A stretch of DNA of 63,996 bases, from NCBI GenBank assembly GCA_028873965.1, contig JAPPMU010000020.1, positions 1 to 63,996 of the forward strand, in the 5' to 3' direction. Position 1 is the stretch's first letter, and every line of letters begins with the position of its first letter. Positions 50,190 to 58,183 of the stretch are shown here, in pieces. The notes under the pieces are model-generated. The model was not told the DNA's origin. It made no database searches and saw only the letters and a program-made list of their open reading frames with translations. This DNA comes from Chloroflexota bacterium. GTDB lineage: Bacteria; Chloroflexota; Dehalococcoidia; Lucifugimonadales; UBA3495. Position numbers and translations under genes: made by a program.

Positions 50190-50549
50190 TCAGCCGCTCA
50201 GATGGCGGTTCATGCGTTGGATGAATTCACCGGTGAAGGTGACCCGTTCTTGGAGGTCTTCGGGGTCGAGGGCCTCAATGAAGGTATCGGGGTCAAGGGC
50301 CTCGGCGCTGGCGAAAAGTGTGAAGATACGGCGGTCTTTGGTCTTGAGGCTGAACTGTAGGACCGTTTCGGCTGGCGTCCGCTCGGGACCCAACCGCCAC
50401 TGTTCGCTGAGGGCGGCGGCTTCGATGACAGTGAGGGCGGCTTGCCATGCTTTGGAACGGGCCTTGGCTTGCTGTCCGGTTTGGGATGCTCGTATAGCTT
50501 CACCGTGGAGTGTTTTGGAACGGTCTTGGAGTTGTCGTATGGTCGTCAT
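50190..50549 (-). CDS. Hypothetical helical protein, partner of the PaREP1-like gene
   Basis: The 119-residue product begins MTTIRQLQDRSKTLHGEAIRASQ and is helical with many Gln, Arg and Ala residues to about 60. A short strand region (VLQFSLKTKDRRIFTLFASA) and a C-terminal helix end in MNRHLSG. No family is recognised. The start at ATG 50549 is chosen; the frame is open to 50642. It precedes the PaREP1-like gene by six bases. The interval 50550-50901 contains no gene I can support. Confidence 0.55.
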   Translation of the reverse strand: MTTIRQLQDRSKTLHGEAIRASQTGQQAKARSKAWQAALTVIEAAALSEQWRLGPERTPAETVLQFSLKTKDRRIFTLFASAEALDPDTFIEALDPEDLQERVTFTGEFIQRMNRHLSG

Positions 50550-50901
50550 GGTGGGACCCCTACTTCGGGAGACGCGCTGCCAGTAGGCAGGTGATTTGAT
50601 TGTGCAAAAACGGACCTTCGTGGTCAACCGCGTCGGCGCCAATGACGACGACGGTGGTTGTGCCGGTGGTGCAACCGCGAGACCGCCAGGGGAATGTGGT
50701 TATGCCGATTAGACCAGAGGCCGTGGGCTGATGAAGCCGTGTTCCCGCGGGTCCGGTTGGGGTCAGGTTTTGGGAGCCACGAAGCGGACACGTTGACCGC
50801 TCTTGCCGACGGCGGTCTATGGGTATTCGCGGATCATGTGCAGGGGCATTTTTCGTTCGGGGTTCGGCCGGTCAGACCCAAAACCTCATTTTTTGTCTGC
50901 G

Positions 50902-51588
50902 TCAGGCGGGCGGCTCAGGAGGATCGGCTTCTTCGGGCTCAGCAGGTGGTTCGGCCATTTCCCGCTGGAGTTGCTCACTCCAATTCTGCAGCCAGCGGCG
51001 GAATTCATCCAGGGCGGGCGGAGCGATGTAGATCACCTCGATATCGCCGGGAAACTGGACCTGGTGCCTTTCGTTGATGAGCAGCAGCCCGGTTTCGTCT
51101 TCGCCCAGCGTGGCGTCGATGGTATCGGCCACGAACTCGTAGCGGCGGTGATTGGCTTCGCCAAACCACTCCTGGAGCCGGTCCGCGACGGCGGGGCTCA
51201 TCAGAGGCTGCATCAGGCAACGCTGCAAGTCCAGGGTTTCCGCCAGGATTTCCATGGATTCGGTGGCTTCCAGAACAGCCCCGGCTTCCACCAGGCCGGC
51301 GGTCAGCTTATGGCTGCCCTGGGCGGTGGCTTCCAGGTAGCCGAGGCCAGCATCACCTCCCTCGGGCAGGTTCTCGTGGTAGACGTGGGTGACGCTACCC
51401 AGGGCGTTCTGCACTGCCCGTACCTGGACATCCACCTGGTCCCAATAGCGCGCGAGGATTCCAGCGCCTTCCGCCGGCATTGCCTCCGCGGGTACGGCCA
51501 AATGGACCAACGGGGCCAGCAGCAGCTTGCGTTTTCCCTGGTAGTTGGCGGTCGCCGGGCGGGTAATTCTGCCGAGTTCTTCCACCAT
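50902..51588 (-). CDS. Conserved-looking hypothetical protein, 228 residues
   Basis: The product is well-formed: a helical first half with AVPAEAMPAEGAGILARYW and LAETLDLQRCLMQPLMSP, and a later block with GEDETGLLLINERHQVQFPGDIEVIYIAPPALDEFRRWL (about 168-206) that resembles a small alpha/beta domain. The tail is Pro- and Glu-rich and acidic. GAGCGCAAT lies just upstream of ATG 51588. I do not recognise a family. It stands alone between the PaREP1-like pair and the insertion sequence. Confidence 0.6.
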   Translation of the reverse strand: MVEELGRITRPATANYQGKRKLLLAPLVHLAVPAEAMPAEGAGILARYWDQVDVQVRAVQNALGSVTHVYHENLPEGGDAGLGYLEATAQGSHKLTAGLVEAGAVLEATESMEILAETLDLQRCLMQPLMSPAVADRLQEWFGEANHRRYEFVADTIDATLGEDETGLLLINERHQVQFPGDIEVIYIAPPALDEFRRWLQNWSEQLQREMAEPPAEPEEADPPEPPA

Positions 51589-51681
51589 GATTGCGCTCCT
51601 GTACGGGAATATGATGGCCGCAATATGATACCCATCGACCGGGCTGAGACCAAGACCGCGCGTGGCTCACACATACCCGGT

Positions 51682-51769
51682 TTGTCATCGCGAGGAGCGA
51701 AGCGACGCGGCGATCTCGTTGGTGAAAGGGACCCCGTTGCCATCACGAGATTGCCACGCTGCGCTCGCA
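51682..51769. repeat. Dispersed repeat A, full copy split by an insertion sequence
   Basis: The left half TTTGTCATCGCGAGGAGCG and the start of the right half GAGATTGCCACGCTGCGCTCGCA are present. The last bases (TCGCAATGACG) are found on the far side of the insertion sequence at 53250-53260. Confidence 0.85.
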
Positions 51770-53249
51770 CTGGACTTTGTACATTTCAGGCGGCGTAGGC
51801 GAGGGTGTCGATAAGTCGGGTGTAGAGTGTGTCGGGGATTTTATCGCTGTTGGGCGCCGCGGTGGACCGGGGGATATTTGGGGAGGCGAGCCACAGGTGG
51901 CGACGGACCAGGGCGATGGTGTCGACGAAGGTGGGGGCCGGTTTGGGATACCAGGCGGCGGTGCGCTGGGTCATGGGTTCGTCTTGCTGGAGCAGGAGGG
52001 CGGCCAGGGTGATCCAGGAGAAGAGGCCCATCAGTGCTGGGGTGGTGCGGGTGATGGCCTGGTCCGACCACTGGCGCTGGGTCTCCACGCCCAGGTGAGC
52101 GCGGACTTCCTGAAAGAGCCTGCCCCGTACTTGATACGGGGTGACTTCCAGTTGCCAGCGCAGCACGAACCATTCCACGATCTGGGTTGGGGAGATGGCG
52201 GGGTCGGTGCAGAGGAGGGCTTGGGGAGGGAATTGACCGGTGGGGTCTTGCACCAGTACCCAGCGGATGGGCAGTGGGGGTTTGCCGGTGCGGTACCAGA
52301 GGGCGCACTGAGAGGTGACGGCCACCAGGCGAGTGGTGTTGTCGTACCAGGCCACGGCCCTTTGCTGCCAGGGGGTGTCGTGATGATCCACCACGGTTTT
52401 CAGGCTGGGGAGACGGGGGCCTTTCACTGGGGAACGCCCGCGCTGCCCCGGCTTGCGGGCTGGCGCTGGGGCGTAGAGGGCGGCATCCAGGCGCAATCGG
52501 GTGATGCAAATCACCGGTTGGGCCAGGCTTTGGCAGCAGTGCAGCAGGTCCAGGGCGGCGTAGCTGCGGTCGGCCACCAGCACCAAGGGACGGTGGGGCA
52601 GCCACCGGCGCAGTTGCAACACCATCTGTCGGGCTCGGTGAGTGAGCCGCAGGGGCGTCCGTCCTCGGCTCCGGTAGTAAGCTTCCGCCGGAGCCAGCGC
52701 CGTCAGCACGGGCAATGCCCAACGCCGTCCCGCCCAGGGGATGGGTGTCAGCCACATCAGGCTGATCCAGCGCAAGCCGCTGACCTTGACCAGGTAGCTG
52801 CGACTGGAACGGGCGCCGTCCCGATAGATGCTCCGCGCCTTGATTTTAGGCCCGCCCCGGCGCTCGATGGTTTCGTCAATGCCAAACACCAGGGGGTCTT
52901 CCCCTTGATCCAGATACTCAAGGAGCAGTGCCAGCAGCAGACCAGCCACTGGCAACGGTGACCACACCGCTCGGTTGAGCACGTGATGAAAACGGGCATA
53001 GTCTGGGAGATGGCTGCGACCCATGACGCGCAGGGCAGCCGCCACGGTCCGTTGCCCAGTGGCCAGTATGGCTCCCACCAGCAGAACCTGGGCCTTGAGC
53101 CAAGTACGACGCTGGAACAGGTTTGCGAAGGGCTCCATGATGGGTAAAATGGCTTCAGGCAGGGTAAGCACGGCTCGACCTTTAGTGAGATTTGGGTCAG
53201 GCCAGCATACCCTGCTTTTTTGTAATTCTAAGTTTTGTACAAAGTCCAG
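51770..53249. mobile_element. Intact insertion sequence, 1480 bp
   Basis: The element begins CTGGACTTTGTACA at 51770 and ends with the inverse TGTACAAAGTCCAG at 53249, a 14-bp perfect terminal inverted repeat. TCGCA at 51765-51769 and again at 53250-53254 is a 5-bp target duplication. Joining the flanks restores an uninterrupted repeat A (CTGCGCTCGCAATGACG), so the insertion point is exact. One transposase gene fills it. Confidence 0.9.
51786..53171 (-). CDS. DDE transposase (DDE_5, IS701/IS4-like)
   Basis: The product of about 461 residues is a DDE-type transposase of the IS701/DDE_5 kind. The N-terminus is VLTLPEAILPIMEPFANLFQRRTW. The first catalytic Asp lies in PLVFGIDETIERRGG, the second in LVLVADRSYAALDLL and the Glu in VEWFVLRWQLEVTPYQ. 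The start is taken as GTG 53171, which gives the family-typical N-terminus; ATG 53138 is an alternative. The frame is intact and the element may still be active. It ends just inside the right terminal repeat. Confidence 0.85.
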   Translation of the reverse strand: MLTLPEAILPIMEPFANLFQRRTWLKAQVLLVGAILATGQRTVAAALRVMGRSHLPDYARFHHVLNRAVWSPLPVAGLLLALLLEYLDQGEDPLVFGIDETIERRGGPKIKARSIYRDGARSSRSYLVKVSGLRWISLMWLTPIPWAGRRWALPVLTALAPAEAYYRSRGRTPLRLTHRARQMVLQLRRWLPHRPLVLVADRSYAALDLLHCCQSLAQPVICITRLRLDAALYAPAPARKPGQRGRSPVKGPRLPSLKTVVDHHDTPWQQRAVAWYDNTTRLVAVTSQCALWYRTGKPPLPIRWVLVQDPTGQFPPQALLCTDPAISPTQIVEWFVLRWQLEVTPYQVRGRLFQEVRAHLGVETQRQWSDQAITRTTPALMGLFSWITLAALLLQQDEPMTQRTAAWYPKPAPTFVDTIALVRRHLWLASPNIPRSTAAPNSDKIPDTLYTRLIDTLAYAA

Positions 53250-53359
53250 TCGCAATGACGTTTCCGATTAAACCGGGTACGCGTGAGCGCGCGCCGGGCT
53301 TGCCTTGTCCGATGGGTGGCACTCTGCTAACCTTGCGGCGCCGCGAGCGAGGATTTGAT

Positions 53360-54112
53360 TTGAGCCAGCCACAGCCCATTCGGGCATCTCTTTTCGTCAC
53401 GTGCATCGTCGACCAGCTTTATCCTGAGGTTGGGGTCAGCGTGGTTCGTGTGTTGAGGGATGCCGGCATAGCCGTGGACTTTCCGGAAGGACAGACCTGC
53501 TGCGGCCAGCCTCTGTACAACTCCGGTTTCACAGTGGAGGCCCGCAAGCTGGCGGAACGCACGCTGGACATCCTGGGCGACCGGGAACACGTGGTCGTAC
53601 CGTCGGGCTCCTGCGGAGCGATGATGCGGGTGTTTTACCTGGATCTGTTCGCTGATGACCCGGAATTGCTGGCCCGGGCGGAAGATTTGAGCCGACGGAT
53701 CTACGAATTCACCGAGTTCCTGGTGGACGTGGTTGGGTACGGGCACGGTTCCCGGAACGAACCGGTGCCTGGGGCGACGGTGGCGTATCACCCTTCGTGC
53801 CACCTGCTGCGCGAGATGGAAGTGACCGATGCCCCACAGCGTTTGCTCGACGCTACGCCAGCCGTCGAGCGGGTCGAGCTGCCGGACGCGGAGCAATGCT
53901 GCGGGTTCGGCGGGACGTTCGCGGTCAAGTATCCTCACATTTCCGAAGAGATGCTGGCCGACAAGGTTGCCGCAGCGACGAGCAGCGGCGCGGACACGCT
54001 GACGGCGTGTGACATGGGTTGCCTAATGCACATCGGCGGGGCGGTCAGCCGCCAGGGATTGCCCTTCCGGGTTCGGCACATCGCCCAGGTGTTGGACGGC
54101 GAGGCCGGTTAA
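53360..54112 (+). CDS. lutA: L-lactate utilisation protein LutA/LldE-type, cysteine-rich domain protein
   Basis: The product of about 250 residues has the two CCG motifs of heterodisulfide-reductase-like CCG domains: EGQTCCGQPLYNSGF (about 40-54) and AEQCCGFGGTFAVKYP (about 178-193). VPSGSCGAMM and VAYHPSCHLLREM are further conserved cysteine positions. LutA acts with LutB and LutC in oxidising L-lactate to pyruvate. The start is uncertain: TTG 53360 after GAGCGAGGA gives the usual N-terminus, while the frame is open from 53192 across the insertion-sequence end. It is followed two bases later by lutB. Confidence 0.85.
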   Translation: MSQPQPIRASLFVTCIVDQLYPEVGVSVVRVLRDAGIAVDFPEGQTCCGQPLYNSGFTVEARKLAERTLDILGDREHVVVPSGSCGAMMRVFYLDLFADDPELLARAEDLSRRIYEFTEFLVDVVGYGHGSRNEPVPGATVAYHPSCHLLREMEVTDAPQRLLDATPAVERVELPDAEQCCGFGGTFAVKYPHISEEMLADKVAAATSSGADTLTACDMGCLMHIGGAVSRQGLPFRVRHIAQVLDGEAG

Positions 54113-54114
54113 TC

Positions 54115-55575
54115 ATGGCAGAGATCGTTACGCGGCAGTTCGTGCCCGCCTCCCAGGCTGCGGTGAAGGATTCCCAGCTCCGCCAGGCGCTGCGTCGCGC
54201 CGGCACGGGGTTTGACGGCACACGGCGCGAGGCCATCGCCGAGGTGACGCCCGAGGTATGGGAAGAGTGGCGTCAGCAGGCACGGCGGATCAAAGAGCAC
54301 ACCATCGGGCATCTGGACTACTACCTGGAGATGCTGGAGCGGAACGTGACCGCGGCCGGCGGACGGGTGCACTTCGCCGTTGACGCGGAACAGGCCAACG
54401 AGATCGTGTCGCAAATTGCACGCGCCAACGACGTTCGGACCGTGACCAAGAGCAAGTCGATGGTGTCCGAGGAGCTTGGGCTCAACCACGTGCTGGAGGC
54501 GCAGGGGGTTGAGGTTTTCGAGACCGACCTGGGCGAGTACATCATCCAGCTGGCAGACGAGACACCTTCGCACCTGGTGGCGCCGGCTTTGCACAAGACC
54601 CGGGGTCAGGTAGCCCAGCTATTCGCGGATCAACTGGGGGTGCCATACTCCGACGACATCGAGGAGATGGCGCGGATTGCACGGGTGGTGCTGCGCCAAA
54701 AGTTCCTGGACGCCGACATGGGCATCAGCGGGGCCAACTTCCTGGTGGCCGAGACCGGATCGCTGGTGATCATCACCAACGAGGGGAACGGCCGGCTGTG
54801 TACCTCGGCGCCGCGGGTGCACGTGGGCCTGGCCGGCATGGAGAAAGTGATCCCCTCCTTGCAGGACCTGGCGGTGTTCCTGAGGCTGCTGCCGCGCTCG
54901 GCTACGGGACAGCGCATCACGTCGTACATGAGCATGGTGACCGGACCTCGTCGTTCCGAAGACGAAGACGGGCCGGAAGAGTTTCACCTGGTGATCGTGG
55001 ACAACGGCCGCAGCCGGCTGCTGGCGGATCCCGCGCTGCGCGAGTCGCTGTACTGCATCCGCTGCGGGGCGTGCCTGAACGTGTGTCCGGTCTACCAACG
55101 AGTGGGCGGCCACGCCTACGGGTGGGTGTATCCGGGGCCGATAGGATCCATCGTGACGCCCGGGTTGGTGGGAGTGGGACAGGCCAAGGACCTGCCCAAC
55201 GCGTCGACATTGTGCGGGGCGTGCCGGGACGCCTGCCCGGTGCAAATCAACATTCCGCGGATGCTGCTGCACCTGCGACACAACATAGCGGAAGGACCGG
55301 AATCTTACCGAGGCACGGGTGCGGATACGGACAGCCTGCTGGCCCGTGGATTTGCCACCGTTATGTCCAGTCCGCGGTTGCTGGACGTGGGACGAAAGAT
55401 CGGGCGGAGGTTGCTGTCGCCGATGGCCAAGGGGGGCGTATTGGGTCAGACACGACTGCCGTTGGTGTCCCGCTGGGCGCGTTCGCGGGACTTACCCATT
55501 CCCGCGCCTCGTTCGTTCTCGGAAATCTGGCGGGACGAGCTGTCGGGCAAAGGGCCCGGCCATCCGCAGGATTAA
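54115..55575 (+). CDS. lutB: L-lactate utilisation iron-sulfur protein LutB
   Basis: The 486-residue product has the LUD domain (residues about 60-290, with TKSKSMVSEELGL, SGANFLVAETGSLVI and NEGNGRLCT). Two 4Fe-4S clusters follow: CIRCGACLNVCPVY (about 311-324) and CGACRDACPVQ (about 362-372). It belongs with lutA two bases upstream and lutC 481 bp downstream. ATG 54115 is chosen because it follows directly on the stop of lutA and gives the family N-terminus; the open frame begins earlier. It is probably membrane-associated through its electron acceptor. Confidence 0.9.
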   Translation: MAEIVTRQFVPASQAAVKDSQLRQALRRAGTGFDGTRREAIAEVTPEVWEEWRQQARRIKEHTIGHLDYYLEMLERNVTAAGGRVHFAVDAEQANEIVSQIARANDVRTVTKSKSMVSEELGLNHVLEAQGVEVFETDLGEYIIQLADETPSHLVAPALHKTRGQVAQLFADQLGVPYSDDIEEMARIARVVLRQKFLDADMGISGANFLVAETGSLVIITNEGNGRLCTSAPRVHVGLAGMEKVIPSLQDLAVFLRLLPRSATGQRITSYMSMVTGPRRSEDEDGPEEFHLVIVDNGRSRLLADPALRESLYCIRCGACLNVCPVYQRVGGHAYGWVYPGPIGSIVTPGLVGVGQAKDLPNASTLCGACRDACPVQINIPRMLLHLRHNIAEGPESYRGTGADTDSLLARGFATVMSSPRLLDVGRKIGRRLLSPMAKGGVLGQTRLPLVSRWARSRDLPIPAPRSFSEIWRDELSGKGPGHPQD

Positions 55576-55693
55576 TTTATGGGTATCCCGATTGTACGGG
55601 ATACAGGCTGACAATTGAAACCCAAAATCCGGTCTGATTTGTGGCAATATGAGCTGATGACAAAGGCCAAACTGATGAAAACGGAGCCGGCTA

Positions 55694-55966
55694 ATGACGA
55701 TTACCATTGACCCGATTACAATCAGTACGCTGGCAATCCTGCCGGGCATGGCGGTGGGGCTGACGGTGTGGTTGGCGCGGCGGGGACAGCGGGCGAGTCG
55801 GCTGGAAACCGACGTTGGCGAGTTAAAGACCGACATCGGCGAGTTGAAACACGGTCAACAGGAAATCAAAGACTTATTGCACCGGACGAATGAAGTCGTC
55901 GTTGCTCTGATGAATCACCGGCACAATGCCCAGGACGAACCGACCTTCGCGCTACCGGCGGACTGA
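55694..55966 (+). CDS. Small membrane-anchored coiled-coil protein
   Basis: The 90-residue product has one N-terminal membrane helix (ISTLAILPGMAVGLTVWLARR, about 10-30), a heptad-like coiled coil (LETDVGELKTDIGELKHGQQEIKDLLHRTNE, about 36-66) and an Ala-Pro-rich tail. It lies between lutB and lutC on the same strand. No family is recognised. The role may be to attach a complex to the membrane (inference). The 120-bp leader has no other content. Confidence 0.55.
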   Translation: MTITIDPITISTLAILPGMAVGLTVWLARRGQRASRLETDVGELKTDIGELKHGQQEIKDLLHRTNEVVVALMNHRHNAQDEPTFALPAD

Positions 55967-56056
55967 TTCTTGACTATAAGACAGGCGGTTGCGGTTCGGC
56001 TCCAAGTTGGCATTTGAGCAGTGCGGATGGCAAGGCATTGAGATCAGGATAGAGCA

Positions 56057-56818
56057 GTGAAACGACGGCAAATCAGCGCTATGGGTATCCCATCGGAGCA
56101 ATTCAGGGAGACCGTGCGGGCGGCATTGGGCCGGAAAAGCGGACCGCCGTCGGAACCTTACGACGTATTGACGCAGGAGTTGCCCGAGATTGAGGCGCAA
56201 GCGCAGGCAGTTCGCCAGCGGATCGCCGAGGAACGGGCAGGACTACTGGACCAATTGGCGGAGACCGCGGGGCTTCGGGGATGGAATGTCCAGAGGTGCG
56301 AGGGAGCAGAGGAAGGACTTGATTATGTCGCGTCGCTGGTGCGGAGCTTGGGCGTGACGTCGGTGGCGAGGTCGGAGCAGCCGGTGCTCGACACGGTGCC
56401 GGTGGACGCTGCCATCGCGGGGGCCGGCGGGCTCTGCTGGCCCGCCGTGTACGATGGGCCCGCCAGCCGGACTGAAGTGCGGCAGCGGCTGGCCGAATCG
56501 GGCATGGGAATCACAGGAGCCGACTACGCCATCGCGGAAACGGGATCGGTGGTCGTGCTGCCCCGGCAGGGCCTGAGCCGCCTGGTGTCGGTGGTTCCGC
56601 CGGTGCACGTGGCGATTGTGCGGCCGTCGGACATTGTGGGCACGCTGGACGACCTGTTCGCGCTGCGGCGGCTGGAATACGTGCGGAACGGCGGCGAGAT
56701 GGGCAGCTACCTGAATTTCATCACCGGGCCCAGTCGCACCGCTGACATCGAGCAGACGATAGTGGTGGGCGTGCACGGCCCGCGCGAAGTCCACATGGTG
56801 CTGCTGAACAAGGAGTAG
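56057..56818 (+). CDS. lutC: L-lactate utilisation protein LutC (LUD domain)
   Basis: The product of about 245-253 residues has the LUD-domain pattern: VTSVARSEQPVLDTVPVDAAI (about 98-118), SGMGITGADYAIAETGSVVVLP (about 152-173) and PPVHVAIVRPSDIV. Members act with LutA/B. GTG 56057 and ATG 56081 are both possible starts. It ends four bases before the MNT-like gene, so it may head an operon with the MNT/HEPN pair. Confidence 0.85.
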   Translation: MKRRQISAMGIPSEQFRETVRAALGRKSGPPSEPYDVLTQELPEIEAQAQAVRQRIAEERAGLLDQLAETAGLRGWNVQRCEGAEEGLDYVASLVRSLGVTSVARSEQPVLDTVPVDAAIAGAGGLCWPAVYDGPASRTEVRQRLAESGMGITGADYAIAETGSVVVLPRQGLSRLVSVVPPVHVAIVRPSDIVGTLDDLFALRRLEYVRNGGEMGSYLNFITGPSRTADIEQTIVVGVHGPREVHMVLLNKE

Positions 56819-56822
56819 GGCA

Positions 56823-57164
56823 ATGCCGATGCGAGTAGGGTTCATCCAGTTCCGGCGGCAGATGATGGAGCAGCAACTGGACGAGATCATGGGGGTGCTG
56901 CCCACTCTGGGCATCGAGAAGGCGATCCTGACCGGCGACATGGTGAGTGGCGATTATTCCCCGGCCAGCACCATAGACCTGGTGTTCGTCCATGACACCG
57001 ACCGCCCCTTCGGGCGCCGGGCCGATTTCTTCTCGTACCACATCGGTTCGCAGGTGGGCCTGACGGCGCAGGTCTACACGCCGGCCGAATTTGAAGAACT
57101 ACAGGACACGCTGCCGGCGCTGTACCAGGCCTGCAAGCAAGGAAGGGTGATTTTCGATGCCTGA
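56823..57164 (+). CDS. Minimal nucleotidyltransferase (MNT)-like protein, degenerate
   Basis: The 113-residue product has the MNT fold pattern around [20 protein letters not shown] (about residues 37-56). The catalytic G-S is replaced by G38-D39 and the first Asp of D-x-D by Thr50 (T-I-D). Metal binding and transfer activity are therefore unlikely. It overlaps the HEPN gene by eight bases, the usual MNT-HEPN arrangement. Classical partners form a toxin-antitoxin in which MNT adenylylates HEPN, and this copy could not do that. Confidence 0.65.
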   Translation: MPMRVGFIQFRRQMMEQQLDEIMGVLPTLGIEKAILTGDMVSGDYSPASTIDLVFVHDTDRPFGRRADFFSYHIGSQVGLTAQVYTPAEFEELQDTLPALYQACKQGRVIFDA

Positions 57165-57558
57165 TTTCTTGGCGGAAGGCGCACGCTGGTTTCGACAGGC
57201 GGAGCAGGACCTTGAGGACGCGAGTTTCAACCGGGGAGGCGGGCGCTACAACGTCGCGTGCTTCCTGAGCCAACAGGCCGCGGAGAAGGCGGTGAAGGCG
57301 TACCTGTACCGGCGCGGCGCGGAAGACGTGTGGGGAAACTCGTTGATTGACCTGTGCGAAGACGCCAAGATCTTCGAGATGTTCTTCGACACGATCAAGG
57401 CGGACGCGCGGCAACTGGACAAATACTACGACATCACCAGGTATCCGGAATACCTTCCCAGCGGCATACCCTCCGAAGCGTTCGACGACGTGGACGCGGA
57501 GCGTGCGATGGAGTTGGCGGGGATCGTGCTGCAGTTCGTGTCCTCGCGCATCAGCTGA
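57157..57558 (+). CDS. HEPN-domain protein, degenerate active site
   Basis: The 133-residue helical product has the HEPN signature [15 protein letters not shown] and [24 protein letters not shown] (about residues 31-54). The R-x4-6-H motif would require His near residue 61 after RR52-53, but N61 stands there (WGNSLIDL). The RNase activity is thus probably absent. It overlaps the MNT-like gene upstream and may act as a non-toxic regulatory or structural pair for the lut cluster (inference). Confidence 0.75.
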   Translation: MPDFLAEGARWFRQAEQDLEDASFNRGGGRYNVACFLSQQAAEKAVKAYLYRRGAEDVWGNSLIDLCEDAKIFEMFFDTIKADARQLDKYYDITRYPEYLPSGIPSEAFDDVDAERAMELAGIVLQFVSSRIS

Positions 57559-57616
57559 CCCGACCGCGGACAACCGGACTGCGCGCTTTCACACGCACGA
57601 AATTTGACCGGGACCG

Positions 57617-57708
57617 TCATTGCGAGCGAAGCGCGGCAATCTCGTTGGGGCAGGTAACGCTACTGCGATAACGAGATCGCCACGTCGTTCCGCTCCTCGC
57701 GATGACAA
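57617..57708. repeat. Dispersed repeat A, full inverted copy
   Basis: GTCATTGCGAGCGAAGCGCGGCAATCTCGTTG and AACGAGATCGCCACG...CTCGCGATGACA face each other over about 30 bp. Confidence 0.8.
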
Positions 57709-57736
57709 AGAGAGACCGCGTGCGGCAGCGGCCACC

Positions 57737-58183
57737 CTATGCGCCGAATATCTCGGCGAGGCGTTGCTGGCGGAAGGCGAATATTCGGCTCAGGTCGCGG
57801 CGCACCAGCAGACGGTCGGCCAACCAGCCGCCCAGCATGTCGTATTCCACGTGGTCGCCGACGAGGGTGCCACCTTCGTGGGGCGTGAACGTGTGCTCGT
57901 GGACCCACTTTCGATAGGGTCCTCGGACCTGCTCATCCACGAAGCGGTGCGGCGGGTCCCAGTCGGTGATGCGGCTGCGCCATTTCAAGCTCAGCCCGTG
58001 CAGTCGCAAGCGGTAGTCGATTTCCACCCCCGATTGCATGGTGATCGGGGGCGGGGTGACCACCTCAAACCGTAGCCAGGGCGGTGTCAACGTTTCCAGG
58101 TTGAAGGCGTCGGCGTAGAAATCGAAAACGTCTCCCGGTTGGCGGGGCAGCCAATGCTCAGTTTCGAGGGTAAAGGCCGGCAT
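57737..58183 (-). CDS. SRPBCC/START-like ligand-binding protein
   Basis: The 148-residue product has the helix-grip pattern: HWLPRQPGDVFDFYADAFNLETLTPPWLRFEV (about 10-41) and WRSRITDWDPPHRFVDEQVRGPY (about 68-90) with the conserved W-x-PP-x-R-F, and a long C-terminal helix. It resembles polyketide-cyclase/YndB-type proteins that bind hydrophobic ligands. Its ATG overlaps the stop of the glycerate kinase gene (TGATG), so they are coupled. Confidence 0.8.
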   Translation of the reverse strand: MPAFTLETEHWLPRQPGDVFDFYADAFNLETLTPPWLRFEVVTPPPITMQSGVEIDYRLRLHGLSLKWRSRITDWDPPHRFVDEQVRGPYRKWVHEHTFTPHEGGTLVGDHVEYDMLGGWLADRLLVRRDLSRIFAFRQQRLAEIFGA

